Shown here: positions 45,372-53,235 of the stretch, piece by piece | Layout: every line of letters starts with the position of its first letter | Position numbering within the stretch: the stretch's first letter is position 1 | Assembly: GCA_964488495.1 (NCBI GenBank) | Contig: CAZAUQ010000001.1 | Coordinates: 1 to 64,000 of the forward strand | Origin: UBA1402 sp964488495 | GTDB lineage: Bacteria > Bacteroidota > Bacteroidia > Bacteroidales > UBA1402 | Direction: 5' to 3' | DNA: 64,000 nt | Translations under genes and position numbers: made by a program | Notes under the pieces: model-generated | Database searches by the model: none | What the model saw: the letters and a program-made list of their open reading frames with translations, nothing else | Told to the model about the DNA's origin: nothing

Positions 45372-47159
45372 TTATATTTTCTGTGTTTTTAAGGCCAACC
45401 ATGCTTTTTCTTCTTCGCTGAGAAAAGCCGAAAGCTGGCTGTAGACAAAACAATGATAAGCGTTTATCCAGTTGATTTCCTGTCCGGTATAATAGCTTTT
45501 TTCTATTGCCTTAAGCTCCAGAGGGCAAAGGCTCAGGGTTTCAAAGCCCAGGAATTGTCCGAATTCAGATTCCCCTTTTTCAATCACCAGCATCATGTTT
45601 TCTACACGCAGGCCGTATTTTCCGGTTCGGTAAATGCCCGGCTCGTTGGAAATCACCATACCAGCTTTGATAAGTTCGGGATTTTCTTCCATGCGAATAC
45701 TCTGCGGCCCCTCGTGTACATTCAGGAAATGACCCACGCCGTGGCAGGTACCGTGCCCGTATTGAAGCATATCATTCCAGAGAAACTGACGGGCCATAAT
45801 GTCCAGTTGAGAGCCTCTGGTATGCGTAGGGAATATACATTCGGACAAGGCAATATTACCCTTTAAAATACGGGCATAATCCTGTTTGAATTCCCCGGGT
45901 GTTGCTCCACGATAAAGAGAAAAAGTCCGGGTAATGTCGGTAGTGCCTTCGAGATATTGGCCTCCGGTATCTACCAGCAGGTAACCATCGGGCAGGATTC
46001 TGGCCTTGGAACTTTCCGAAGGACTGTAGTGGACTATGGCTCCATTTTGATTATAGCTGATGATGGAATAAAAACTGTCACCTTTGCAGTTTTCCTGCTC
46101 CAATCTGAATTCGCTCATTTTGCTGACCAGGTCGGTTTCGTAAAACTCAAGCCCCTGTTCCAGGGCAGCTTCGAACCAGCGCCAGAAACGAATCAGGGCT
46201 ACCCCTTCTTTTTGCATGGCTCTACGAAATCCGGCAATTTCGACAGGATTTTTGACGGATTTCAGAGCCGTAGTCGGAGCTGTGCCTTCCACCAGGGTGC
46301 AATATGAGGGAATGTGCTTATATATACTGTAATTGATGCGGGCCGTATCGGTAAATACCCCGGAACCAGCCGGTAATTCATTTAAATCTGTATACAGGGC
46401 TGAATATTCGCGCAGCTGAATGTGGCTTTGTTTGAGATAGCTCAGTGTGCTGTCGTTGATTTTATTTTTGTCGGCATAAAGGTTCACAGTTTCCGGGCCG
46501 ATCAGGGCAAAAGCAAGGCCCACCGGATTGAAGTCCACATCGCTGCCCCTCAGATTAAACAACCAGGCAATATCGTCAAGCCCGCTTACAGGCAGATAAT
46601 CTGCTCCCAGTCTGCTGAGTTCGGCTCTGAGTTCCCGGAGTTTTTCCTCTACGCTTTTGCCGGCATATGTAACAGAGAAAACATAAAGGGGGGCTTTAGG
46701 TAAGTCCGGTCTGTCGGGCCACACCCGGGTGTAAGGTTTAAAATCGTCGATCAGTTTGATTCCGTGTTTATTGAAGATCTGAATCATTTTAAGGGCATCC
46801 CGGGCGGAAAACACTTCTCCGTCAATACCCGCCGAACGGTATTTCATGCTTGCTATCCAATCGGGAATACCGGGAGTTTCGGGTAGGGTGGTTTTAAACA
46901 AATCGATACCGCTGCCCCGGAGTTCCTGTTCTGCCTGAAGATAATACCTTGAGTCGGTCCATAAGCCGGCTTTATCTTTGCCTACTACCAGAGTTCCGGC
47001 ACTACCCGTAAATCCTGAGAGGTATTTTCTGAATTTAAAATGTGAGGAAACGTATTCTCCCTGATGGCTGTCAGAAGTTGGAATTATGCAGGCTTCCATG
47101 GCGTTTTCTTTCATGAGGCTTCGTAATGCCTTTAATCTTTCCGGAATGCTGTAATACAT
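45372..47159 (-). CDS. Aminopeptidase P family metallopeptidase
   Basis: A 595-residue Xaa-Pro aminopeptidase of the long (three-domain) type. Two creatinase-like N-terminal domains precede the pita-bread catalytic domain, where the metal ligands are visible: Asp in LLVDTGGQYLEGTTDITR, His in GTCHGVGHFLNVHEGPQ, Glu in VISNEPGIYR and Glu in GLRVENMMLV. It removes N-terminal residues ahead of proline in the cytoplasm. It is the first gene of a two-gene unit with the gamma-CA-like protein. A -7 box lies at 47194-47201. Confidence 0.94.
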   Translation of the reverse strand: MYYSIPERLKALRSLMKENAMEACIIPTSDSHQGEYVSSHFKFRKYLSGFTGSAGTLVVGKDKAGLWTDSRYYLQAEQELRGSGIDLFKTTLPETPGIPDWIASMKYRSAGIDGEVFSARDALKMIQIFNKHGIKLIDDFKPYTRVWPDRPDLPKAPLYVFSVTYAGKSVEEKLRELRAELSRLGADYLPVSGLDDIAWLFNLRGSDVDFNPVGLAFALIGPETVNLYADKNKINDSTLSYLKQSHIQLREYSALYTDLNELPAGSGVFTDTARINYSIYKHIPSYCTLVEGTAPTTALKSVKNPVEIAGFRRAMQKEGVALIRFWRWFEAALEQGLEFYETDLVSKMSEFRLEQENCKGDSFYSIISYNQNGAIVHYSPSESSKARILPDGYLLVDTGGQYLEGTTDITRTFSLYRGATPGEFKQDYARILKGNIALSECIFPTHTRGSQLDIMARQFLWNDMLQYGHGTCHGVGHFLNVHEGPQSIRMEENPELIKAGMVISNEPGIYRTGKYGLRVENMMLVIEKGESEFGQFLGFETLSLCPLELKAIEKSYYTGQEINWINAYHCFVYSQLSAFLSEEEKAWLALKTQKI

Positions 47160-47193
47160 TATATATAGGTATATGATTGGTTTTGTAAAATCA

Positions 47194-47201
47194 CAAAGGT
47201 A
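47194..47201 (-). promoter_or_regulatory. Putative -7 box for the aminopeptidase P gene
   Basis: Minus-strand TACCTTTG fits TAnnTTTG, 35 bases before the start codon. No good -33 TTTG is seen. Confidence 0.45.
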
Positions 47202-47286
47202 GTAAAAAAACAGCTTTTCGAATTAGGTCCCTGATTTGAATTTTGGATAGGATACAGAAAATATTTTGAAAGATTCTTAGATTTTT

Positions 47287-47317
47287 TTTGTTTACTAATT
47301 TGTTTTGCCTACTTTTG
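47287..47317 (+). promoter_or_regulatory. Promoter of rpsU
   Basis: TTTG (47287-47290) and TACTTTTG (47310-47317) are separated by 19 bases, a very good Bacteroidota promoter. It lies 41 bases upstream of ATG 47358. Confidence 0.7.
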
Positions 47318-47357
47318 CAGGCCAAATTGAAATCATTTTTTATAGAACTAAAAGATT

Positions 47358-47549
47358 ATGATCATTGTTCCCATTAAAGAAGGTGAAAACATCGAAAGAG
47401 CTTTGAAAAAGTTCAAACGTAAATTTGAAAAAACAGGAACCGTTAAAGAACTGAGAAACAGACAGGCATTCAGCAAGCCTTCGGTTATCAAACGCCAGCA
47501 GAAGATGAAAGCTGTTTACGTACAACAGCTGCAACAAAATGAAGAATAA
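47358..47549 (+). CDS. rpsU: 30S ribosomal protein S21
   Basis: A 63-residue basic protein. The N terminus MIIVPIKEGENIERALKKFKRKFEKTG is broken by no insertions and matches the S21 family along its length; the C terminus (QKMKAVYVQQLQQNEE) is less basic than in proteobacteria. S21 binds the small subunit near the anti-Shine-Dalgarno region. In Bacteroidota, S21 and partners are reported to sequester that region, which fits the general lack of strong RBS motifs in this window. Confidence 0.95.
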   Translation: MIIVPIKEGENIERALKKFKRKFEKTGTVKELRNRQAFSKPSVIKRQQKMKAVYVQQLQQNEE

Positions 47550-47565
47550 AAACAGACAGGAAAAC

Positions 47566-47579
47566 ACTTAAATTTAAGT
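47566..47579. repeat. 14-base palindrome between rpsU and the recombinase gene
   Basis: ACTTAAATTTAAGT is a perfect palindrome located 17 bases after the rpsU stop and just before a TATTTTTG -7-like box (47583-47590). It could be an operator, or chance in AT-rich spacer. Confidence 0.3.
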
Positions 47580-47648
47580 CTGTATTTTTGCTGTTTTGAA
47601 ATAGCTTTACTATATTCGTTGCGGAATAATTTTTCAAGCAGCGGAGTT

Positions 47649-48563
47649 ATGTGGGTGGAGCAATACATACAATATTTGCGGTATGAGAAGAATTATTCTT
47701 CTCATACCGTTTTTGCTTATAAACGCGATTTGGAACAATTCCTTACCTTTGCCTCGACGAACTTTCAATTGGAGTCTCCCTCAGATATGGATGCCGATAT
47801 TATCAGAGCATGGATGCTTGCTTTGATGGAAAAGGGCGATACTGCCCGTTCGGTCAATCGTAAACTTTCTTCTCTCCGGTCGTATTGGCGTTATTTGTTG
47901 CGTCAGGGCCTGGTTACTGTCAATCCTACACAAAAAGTACTGACACCTAAAATTAAAAAAGCCCTTCCTTCCTTTTTAAAAGAAAACGAATTGAACGACT
48001 TACTCGATAAGGCCAGGAGTGAGACTCAGGCTGATTCTTTTATCGAAAGCCGTGACAATCTGATTTTAGAGATGTTTTGCCTTACGGGCATCAGACGGGC
48101 TGAATTAATAAGTCTAAAAACCGGAGACGTAGACACAGGTTCAGCTTCTCTGAAAGTCACAGGTAAACGCAACAAGCAACGTATTCTGCCCTTTGGAGCA
48201 GCTCTAAAAAAATCGATAGATAATTATCTGGTCTTACGCCTGGACTATCTGAATAAACTCAAAGATTACCCCGAAGTGGAGCCGCCCTTTTTTATTAATG
48301 CCAAAGGAAGAGCCCTGAATCCCCGCCGGGTTTATAGTCTTGTCAATGAAAAATTAGCTGAAGTAGGCAATTTGTCTAAAAGAAGCCCGCATGTGCTCAG
48401 GCATACATTCGCCACCACCTTATTAAACAGGGGAGCCGAGCTGAATGCCGTTAAGGAACTCCTGGGACATGCCAGTTTGTCTGCAACGGAAGTGTATACC
48501 CATACTACTTTCGAAGAATTGAAAAAAGTGTATAAACTAGCCCATCCAAGGGCAGAAAATTGA
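47649..48563 (+). CDS. XerC/XerD-like tyrosine recombinase
   Basis: A 304-residue site-specific recombinase. The N-terminal SAM-like domain (MWVEQYIQYLRYEKNYSSHTV) is followed by the catalytic domain with Arg in LTGIRRAELISL, HVLRHTFATTLLNRG, LLGHASLSATEVYTH and the nucleophile Tyr in EVYTHTTF. This is the Xer size and layout for chromosome dimer resolution. It sits in a conserved housekeeping block (rpsU-xer-hpf-tRNAs-tuf), not in a mobile element. ATG 47649 gives the standard Xer N terminus; an in-frame TTG at 47619 is less likely. Whether it is XerC or XerD is not decided here. Confidence 0.92.
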   Translation: MWVEQYIQYLRYEKNYSSHTVFAYKRDLEQFLTFASTNFQLESPSDMDADIIRAWMLALMEKGDTARSVNRKLSSLRSYWRYLLRQGLVTVNPTQKVLTPKIKKALPSFLKENELNDLLDKARSETQADSFIESRDNLILEMFCLTGIRRAELISLKTGDVDTGSASLKVTGKRNKQRILPFGAALKKSIDNYLVLRLDYLNKLKDYPEVEPPFFINAKGRALNPRRVYSLVNEKLAEVGNLSKRSPHVLRHTFATTLLNRGAELNAVKELLGHASLSATEVYTHTTFEELKKVYKLAHPRAEN

Positions 48564-48576
48564 AAGGAGATTTATT

Positions 48577-48876
48577 ATGGAAATTAGAATTCAATCCGTG
48601 CATTTTGATGCAACCAGTACCTTAGAAAAATTTATACAAAAAAAAGTAGCTAAACTTGATCAGTATTACGACGGTATATTATCGGCCGAAGTAACCCTTA
48701 AAGTAATTAAACCTGAAACTGTTACCAACAAAGAAGCCTTGATCAGACTCAATATCTCCGGCCGGGATTTGTTCGCTTCCAAAACCTGTGACACTTTTGA
48801 AGAATCTGTCGATGAAGCCGTGGAAGCTTTGGGGAAACAATTGAAGAAACATAAAGATAAAATCCGTAGTAAATAA
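48577..48876 (+). CDS. hpf: Ribosome hibernation-promoting factor (short HPF/RaiA)
   Basis: A 99-residue protein of the YfiA/HPF fold: MEIRIQSVHFDATSTLEKFIQKKVAKLD at the N terminus, a central strand-rich part and a lysine-rich C-terminal helix (VEALGKQLKKHKDKIRSK). It blocks the A and P sites of idle ribosomes. It lacks the C-terminal dimerisation domain of long HPF. It follows the recombinase gene by 13 bases and lies just before the tRNA-tuf promoter. Confidence 0.93.
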   Translation: MEIRIQSVHFDATSTLEKFIQKKVAKLDQYYDGILSAEVTLKVIKPETVTNKEALIRLNISGRDLFASKTCDTFEESVDEAVEALGKQLKKHKDKIRSK

Positions 48877-48891
48877 AATTTCAAAAATAGT

Positions 48892-48921
48892 TTTGTGGTT
48901 AAAAAATAATGTCTACATTTG
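48892..48921 (+). promoter_or_regulatory. Promoter of the tRNA-Tyr/Gly/Thr-tuf transcript
   Basis: TTTG (48892-48895) and TACATTTG (48914-48921) are 18 bases apart. The predicted transcript starts about 48928 and runs into the tRNA genes and tuf. Confidence 0.7.
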
Positions 48922-48960
48922 CAGCCGTTTCTCTAAAAAGGAGTTTTAGAGTACGGCTGC
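48921..48960 (+). other. Long hairpin at the 5' end of the tRNA-tuf transcript
   Basis: GCAGCCGT (48921-48928) pairs with ACGGCTGC (48953-48960), and CTCTAAAA (48931-48938) with TTTTAGAG (48944-48951), around the loop AGGAG. Sixteen base pairs are interrupted only by a small internal loop. The left outer arm overlaps the predicted initiation point, so the element may act as DNA (operator) or, for the inner part, as RNA. Confidence 0.6.
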
Positions 48961-48991
48961 TTTGATGTAGTCGTATAAATTGAAGAAATTA

Positions 48992-49074
48992 GGGCAGTTA
49001 CCAGAGTGGCCAAATGGGGCAGACTGTAAATCTGCTGGTTGATACCTACGGTGGTTCGAATCCATCACTGCCCA
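48992..49074 (+). tRNA. tRNA-Tyr (GTA)
   Basis: An 83-base class II tRNA with acceptor GGGCAGT/ACTGCCC, anticodon loop CTGTAAA (GTA at 49026-49028), a long variable arm and the T loop TTCGAAT. CCA is not encoded. It is the first tRNA of a three-tRNA cluster ahead of tuf. Confidence 0.97.
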
Positions 49075-49129
49075 CAAACTATTTTAGGAGGATCGGCGTT
49101 TTTTGGAATTGTTGACCGGAAAATATTTT

Positions 49130-49202
49130 GCGGGAATAGCTCAGTTGATAGAGCATTAGCCTTCCAAGCTGAGGGTCGCGGGTTTGAGTCCCGTTTCCCG
49201 CT
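49130..49202 (+). tRNA. tRNA-Gly (TCC)
   Basis: A 73-base cloverleaf with acceptor GCGGGAA/TTCCCGC, anticodon loop CTTCCAA (TCC at 49163-49165) and T loop TTTGAGT. The discriminator is T and CCA is not encoded. Confidence 0.97.
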
Positions 49203-49205
49203 CTT

Positions 49206-49277
<72 letters not shown>

Positions 49278-49315
49278 CAAACAAATAGATTACTTACTTA
49301 TTTTAAATTTTGATT

Positions 49316-50503
49316 ATGGCAAAAGAACATTTTAACAGGACTAAACCCCACGTCAACATCGGTACGATTGGCCACGTGGATCATGGTAAAACCACATTGA
49401 CTGCCGCTATCACTATGATTTTGGCAAAAAAAGGACTTTCCGAAATTAAATCTTTCGATCAGATTGATAATGCTCCGGAAGAAAAGGAAAGAGGTATTAC
49501 AATTAATACATCGCACGTAGAATATCAAACTGAAAACCGTCACTACGCACACGTAGACTGCCCGGGACACGCTGACTATGTTAAGAACATGGTTACCGGT
49601 GCTGCCCAGATGGACGGAGCTATTATTGTTGTAGCCGCCACCGACGGTCCTATGCCTCAAACACGTGAACATATCCTTCTTGCCCGTCAGGTAAACGTTC
49701 CCAGACTGGTTGTTTTCATGAACAAATGCGATATGGTTGATGACGAAGAAATGCTCGAATTGGTTGAAATGGAAATGCGCGACTTGTTGGGCTTCTATGA
49801 ATTCGATGCCGAAAACACTCCTGTTATTCGCGGTTCTGCACTTGGAGCCATGAACGGTGTTCCCCAATGGGAAGACAAAGTTATGGAACTGATGGCCGCA
49901 GTGGACAGCTGGATTGAACTTCCTGCCCGTGCCGTTGACAAACCTTTCCTTATGCCCGTCGAAGACGTGTTCTCGATTACAGGTCGTGGTACCGTAGCTA
50001 CAGGACGTATCGAAACCGGTGTTATCAAAACCGGCGAAGAAGTTCAGATTATCGGTTTGGATTCCAAAGGCAAGAAATCGGTAGTTACCGGTGTGGAAAT
50101 GTTCCGCAAGATTCTGGATCAGGGTGAAGCCGGCGACAACGTAGGTTTGTTGCTCAGAGGTATTGACAAGGACGAAATCAAACGTGGTATGGTTATTACA
50201 CACCCCGGAAAAGTAACTCCTCATACCAATTTCAAGGCTTCGGTGTATATCCTGAAAAAGGAAGAAGGTGGACGTCATACTCCCTTCCACAACAAATACC
50301 GTCCTCAATTCTATATCCGTACCCTTGACGTAACCGGCGAAATCACTCTTCCCGAAGGAACCGAAATGGTTATGCCCGGCGACAACCTGGAAATTAATGT
50401 AGAATTGATCTATCCGGTAGCTTGCAGCGAAGGTTTGCGTTTTGCTATCCGTGAAGGCGGTCGCACCGTCGGATCGGGTCAGATCACCGAGATTCTGAAA
50501 TAA
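49316..50503 (+). CDS. tuf: Elongation factor Tu
   Basis: GTPase delivering aminoacyl-tRNA to the ribosome. The P loop GHVDHGKTTL is at about residues 19-28, DCPGHADYVKNM near 81-92, NKCDMVD near 136-142, and domains 2 and 3 are complete to VGSGQITEILK. The 395-residue length is standard. ATG 49316 is the true start; the upstream in-frame TTG at 49310 adds nothing conserved. It is co-transcribed after three tRNAs and is followed by a hairpin and tRNA-Trp. Confidence 0.98.
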   Translation: MAKEHFNRTKPHVNIGTIGHVDHGKTTLTAAITMILAKKGLSEIKSFDQIDNAPEEKERGITINTSHVEYQTENRHYAHVDCPGHADYVKNMVTGAAQMDGAIIVVAATDGPMPQTREHILLARQVNVPRLVVFMNKCDMVDDEEMLELVEMEMRDLLGFYEFDAENTPVIRGSALGAMNGVPQWEDKVMELMAAVDSWIELPARAVDKPFLMPVEDVFSITGRGTVATGRIETGVIKTGEEVQIIGLDSKGKKSVVTGVEMFRKILDQGEAGDNVGLLLRGIDKDEIKRGMVITHPGKVTPHTNFKASVYILKKEEGGRHTPFHNKYRPQFYIRTLDVTGEITLPEGTEMVMPGDNLEINVELIYPVACSEGLRFAIREGGRTVGSGQITEILK

Positions 50504-50521
50504 ATAAGGCAAATATACTCT

Positions 50522-50552
50522 CGGTGGGGCTATTAATACAATAGCCCCGCCG
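50522..50552 (+). other. Strong hairpin between tuf and tRNA-Trp
   Basis: CGGTGGGGCTATT (50522-50534) pairs with AATAGCCCCGCCG (50540-50552) with one T-G wobble and the loop AATAC. It is GC-rich like a terminator but is followed by AAAAGTATTT rather than a T-run. It may be an RNase processing site, a 3'-end stabiliser or a leaky terminator separating tuf from secE-nusG. Confidence 0.65.
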
Positions 50553-50565
50553 AAAAGTATTTAAT

Positions 50566-50638
50566 ACGGGACTAGCTCAGTTGGTAGAGCATCGGTCTCC
50601 AAAACCGAGTGTCGGGAGTTCGAGTCTCTCGTCCCGTG
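50566..50638 (+). tRNA. tRNA-Trp (CCA)
   Basis: A 73-base cloverleaf with acceptor ACGGGAC/GTCCCGT, anticodon loop CTCCAAA (anticodon CCA) and T loop TTCGAGT. The discriminator G is followed by CCA (50639-50641), so unlike the three tRNAs before tuf this gene appears to encode its 3' end. secE starts 14 bases later. Confidence 0.97.
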
Positions 50639-50654
50639 CCATAAACCCCATCTT

Positions 50655-50861
50655 ATGAAAAAGTTTTTTAAAAGGGTCGCCACCTATATCAAGGATGCAT
50701 ACAATGAACTCGTACACAAGGTCTCCTGGCCTACGCCATCTGAGTTGAGCAATAGTGCGATTGTCGTATTAACTGCTTCCCTGGTGATTGCGCTTATTGT
50801 GTTTATCATTGATTTAGGCTTGGAAAATCTCATGACCTTCATCTACGAGAAGGTGTTTTAA
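50655..50861 (+). CDS. secE: Preprotein translocase subunit SecE
   Basis: A 68-residue single-span SecE with the family text KDAYNELVHKVSWPTPSELSNSA (about residues 13-35) before the transmembrane segment IVVLTASLVIALIVFIIDLG. It clamps SecY in the translocon. It is placed between tRNA-Trp and nusG as in most bacteria, and nusG starts 11 bases after its stop. Confidence 0.96.
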   Translation: MKKFFKRVATYIKDAYNELVHKVSWPTPSELSNSAIVVLTASLVIALIVFIIDLGLENLMTFIYEKVF

Positions 50862-50872
50862 GCTGAAGGAAA

Positions 50873-51415
50873 ATGTCTGAAACTTCAAAGAAATGGTACG
50901 TTTTGCGTGCTATTAGCGGTAAAGAAAACAAAGTGAAGGAGTATATTGAAGCTTCCATCAATAATTCCTCCCTTGGTGAGTACGTGTCTCAGGTATTAAT
51001 TCCGACGGAAAAGGTGTACCAGTCGCGTGCCGGGAAAAAGGTGCTCAAAGAGCGTTCCTATTTGCCCGGTTATGTCCTGGTCGAAGCAAATCTGGTAGGT
51101 GAAGTGGCACACGCCCTTCGAAACATTCCCAATGTGCTCGGTTTTTTGGGTGGAATGAACAATCCGCAACCTCTTCGTGAATCCGAAGTCAATCGCATCC
51201 TTGGTAAGGTCGATGAGATGCAGGAAGCCGGAGAAGACATCAGCATAAATTATTATGTTGGTGAGAGCGTAAAGGTGAATTTCGGACCCTTTAGTGGTTT
51301 TAGTGCCACTATCGAAGAGGTGAACAATGAGAAAAAGAAACTCAAAGTCATGGTGAAAATATTCGGCCGGAAAACTCCGCTCGAATTGGGTTTTATGCAA
51401 GTGGAAAAAGAATAA
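50873..51415 (+). CDS. nusG: Transcription termination/antitermination protein NusG
   Basis: A 180-residue NusG: the NGN domain opens with KWYVLRAISGKENKVKEYIE (about 7-26) and includes YLPGYVLVEANL near 63-74. A KOW domain follows (GESVKVNFGPFSGFSATIEEVN near 130-150). It binds RNA polymerase and couples it to translation or Rho. It precedes the ribosomal protein genes after a 63-base spacer that contains a small T-rich hairpin. Confidence 0.97.
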   Translation: MSETSKKWYVLRAISGKENKVKEYIEASINNSSLGEYVSQVLIPTEKVYQSRAGKKVLKERSYLPGYVLVEANLVGEVAHALRNIPNVLGFLGGMNNPQPLRESEVNRILGKVDEMQEAGEDISINYYVGESVKVNFGPFSGFSATIEEVNNEKKKLKVMVKIFGRKTPLELGFMQVEKE

Positions 51416-51444
51416 AAGATGGTTACGCATCTTGTATTTTTTTT
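51416..51444 (+). terminator. Weak terminator-like hairpin between nusG and rplK
   Basis: AAGATG (51416-51421) pairs with CATCTT (51428-51433) around GTTACG, followed by GTA and eight T (51437-51444). The 6-base stem is weak, so partial termination or attenuation is the most that can be claimed. Confidence 0.4.
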
Positions 51445-51478
51445 CAAAACAATCCTCAAATTTTAAATTAGAACAAAA

Positions 51479-51922
51479 ATGGCTAAAGAAATTGCCGGTC
51501 AAATCAAATTGCAAATAAAGGGGGGTGCGGCAAATCCCTCTCCGCCTGTAGGACCTGCTTTGGGTTCCAAAGGTGTGAACATTATGGAGTTTTGCAAGCA
51601 ATTCAATGCCAGGACACAGGATAAGGCCGGAAAGGTGTTGCCTGTTGTCATTACGTACTATTCCGATAAGTCTTTCGATTTTGTTGTTAAAACTCCTCCT
51701 GCAGCCGTACAGCTGTTGGAAGTTTCCAAAACCAAATCGGGTTCGGCTGAGCCAAATCGCACGAAAGTAGCTGAAGTCACCCCGGAACAGGTTAAAGCAA
51801 TCGCGGAAGATAAAATGAGCGACTTAAATTGCTTCACGTTGGATTCAGCCATAAAAATGGTTGCAGGTACAGCCAGAAGCATGGGTATCAAAATTAAGGG
51901 TGAATTGCCCACGAATAATTAA
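51479..51922 (+). CDS. rplK: 50S ribosomal protein L11
   Basis: A 147-residue L11, complete, with the N-terminal GQIKLQIKGGAANPSPPVGPALGSKGVNIMEFCKQFN region split here only for description, and the C-terminal rRNA-binding GTARSMGIKIKG near 133-144. It forms the GTPase-associated stalk base with 23S rRNA and L10. The rplA gene starts 12 bases later. Confidence 0.98.
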   Translation: MAKEIAGQIKLQIKGGAANPSPPVGPALGSKGVNIMEFCKQFNARTQDKAGKVLPVVITYYSDKSFDFVVKTPPAAVQLLEVSKTKSGSAEPNRTKVAEVTPEQVKAIAEDKMSDLNCFTLDSAIKMVAGTARSMGIKIKGELPTNN

Positions 51923-51934
51923 ACTTCGAAGAAA

Positions 51935-52630
51935 ATGGCAAAATTGACAAAAAATCAAAAACTGGCTTTGGAGAAGATTGAAGTGGGTAAAACGTATTCA
52001 TTGAAAGAAGCTTCCGGACTGGTTAAGGAAATCACCTTTACCAAGTTTGACGCTTCTGTCGATCTTGACGTTCGCCTGGGAGTTGATCCCCGAAAAGCCA
52101 ATCAAATGGTACGCGGCGTCGTGTCGCTGCCTCACGGAACCGGAAAAGAAGTACGGGTGTTGGTCTTGTGTACTCCTGACAAAGAAGCCGAGGCTAAAGA
52201 AGCCGGAGCTGATCATGTAGGTCTTGACGAATATATCGAAAAGATAAAAGCTGGTTGGACAGATGTGGATGTAATTATCACTATGCCTTCAACCATGGGT
52301 AAAATTGGCGCTTTAGGCCGTGTTTTGGGCCCCAGGGGCTTGATGCCCAACCCCAAGAGTGGTACTGTTACCATGGAAATCGGCAAAGCAGTCAGAGAAG
52401 TTAAACAAGGAAAGATTGATTTCAAGGTAGACAAGAACGGTATTGTTCATACTTCTATCGGAAAAATCAGCTTTAGTCCTGATCAAATCCGCGAGAATGC
52501 CAAAGAATTCATTCTCACTCTGATCAAATTGAAACCGACTGCTGCCAAAGGCACTTATATGAAGAGTATTTATCTTTCAAGTACAATGAGCAAGGGCATC
52601 AAAGTGGATCCTAAGAGCATTGAAGATTAA
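51935..52630 (+). CDS. rplA: 50S ribosomal protein L1
   Basis: A 231-residue L1 with the family signature IGALGRVLGPRGLMPNPK near residues 125-142. It forms the mobile L1 stalk and, in other bacteria, represses its own rplK-rplA mRNA by binding a leader site; such a site was not identified here. rplJ begins 14 bases after its stop. Confidence 0.98.
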   Translation: MAKLTKNQKLALEKIEVGKTYSLKEASGLVKEITFTKFDASVDLDVRLGVDPRKANQMVRGVVSLPHGTGKEVRVLVLCTPDKEAEAKEAGADHVGLDEYIEKIKAGWTDVDVIITMPSTMGKIGALGRVLGPRGLMPNPKSGTVTMEIGKAVREVKQGKIDFKVDKNGIVHTSIGKISFSPDQIRENAKEFILTLIKLKPTAAKGTYMKSIYLSSTMSKGIKVDPKSIED

Positions 52631-52644
52631 CAAACGAAACAATT

Positions 52645-53166
52645 ATGAAAAAGGAAGATAAATATATTGCTGTTGAGCAAATCACCCAATTGGTAAACGA
52701 ATACGAACATTTTTATGTTACCGATATCGCTGCTTTAAATTCCGAAGAAACCTCTTCACTCAGAAGGGCTTGTTTCAAGGAAGGGGTTAAGCTCTATGTA
52801 GTTAAAAACACCTTGCTTCAGAAAGCACTGGAAAGTCTCGATACGGATTTTTCTCCTTTATACGAAACCTTTAAAGGCAATACTGCTCTGATGTTTTGCA
52901 ACACCGGAAATGCACCTGCCAAATTGATCAAGGATTTCAGAAAGGATAAAAGTGTTCCGGCTTTGAAAGCTGCTTGCGTAGAAGAGTGTTTCTATATCGG
53001 TCCCGAACATTTGGAAGCCTTGATTCATGTTAAGAGCAAGAATGAGCTGGTTGCAGATCTTATTGCCTTGTTGCAATCTCCGGCCAAGAATGTGGTTTCT
53101 GCCCTCCAAAGCGGAGGTACTATACTTCACGGTGTTTTGAAAACACTGGGAGAACGCGAAAATTAG
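52645..53166 (+). CDS. rplJ: 50S ribosomal protein L10
   Basis: A 173-residue L10, anchoring L7/L12 dimers to the ribosome. The N-terminal rRNA-binding domain (FYVTDIAALNSEETSSLRRA near 24-43, LYVVKNTLLQKAL near 50-62) and the C-terminal L12-binding helix (VSALQSGGTILHGVLKTLGE) are present. The 69-base spacer to rplL contains a small stem (CTTCT/AGAAG) but no T-run. Confidence 0.97.
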   Translation: MKKEDKYIAVEQITQLVNEYEHFYVTDIAALNSEETSSLRRACFKEGVKLYVVKNTLLQKALESLDTDFSPLYETFKGNTALMFCNTGNAPAKLIKDFRKDKSVPALKAACVEECFYIGPEHLEALIHVKSKNELVADLIALLQSPAKNVVSALQSGGTILHGVLKTLGEREN

Positions 53167-53235
53167 GACTTCTAAATAGAGAAGCCTCCAAAAAACGAAT
53201 AAACAATTTTAAATAACACTTAATACATTACTAAA

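Noticed and set aside
47649..48563. Tyrosine recombinase considered as a mobile-element integrase
   Set aside because: Size and motifs are Xer-like, the neighbours are housekeeping genes, and no attachment-site repeat or cargo is seen around it or the nearby tRNAs.
49298..50512. A 404-codon open frame antisense to tuf
   Set aside because: It mirrors a highly conserved, codon-biased gene. The product has no family features and is explained as a shadow of EF-Tu.
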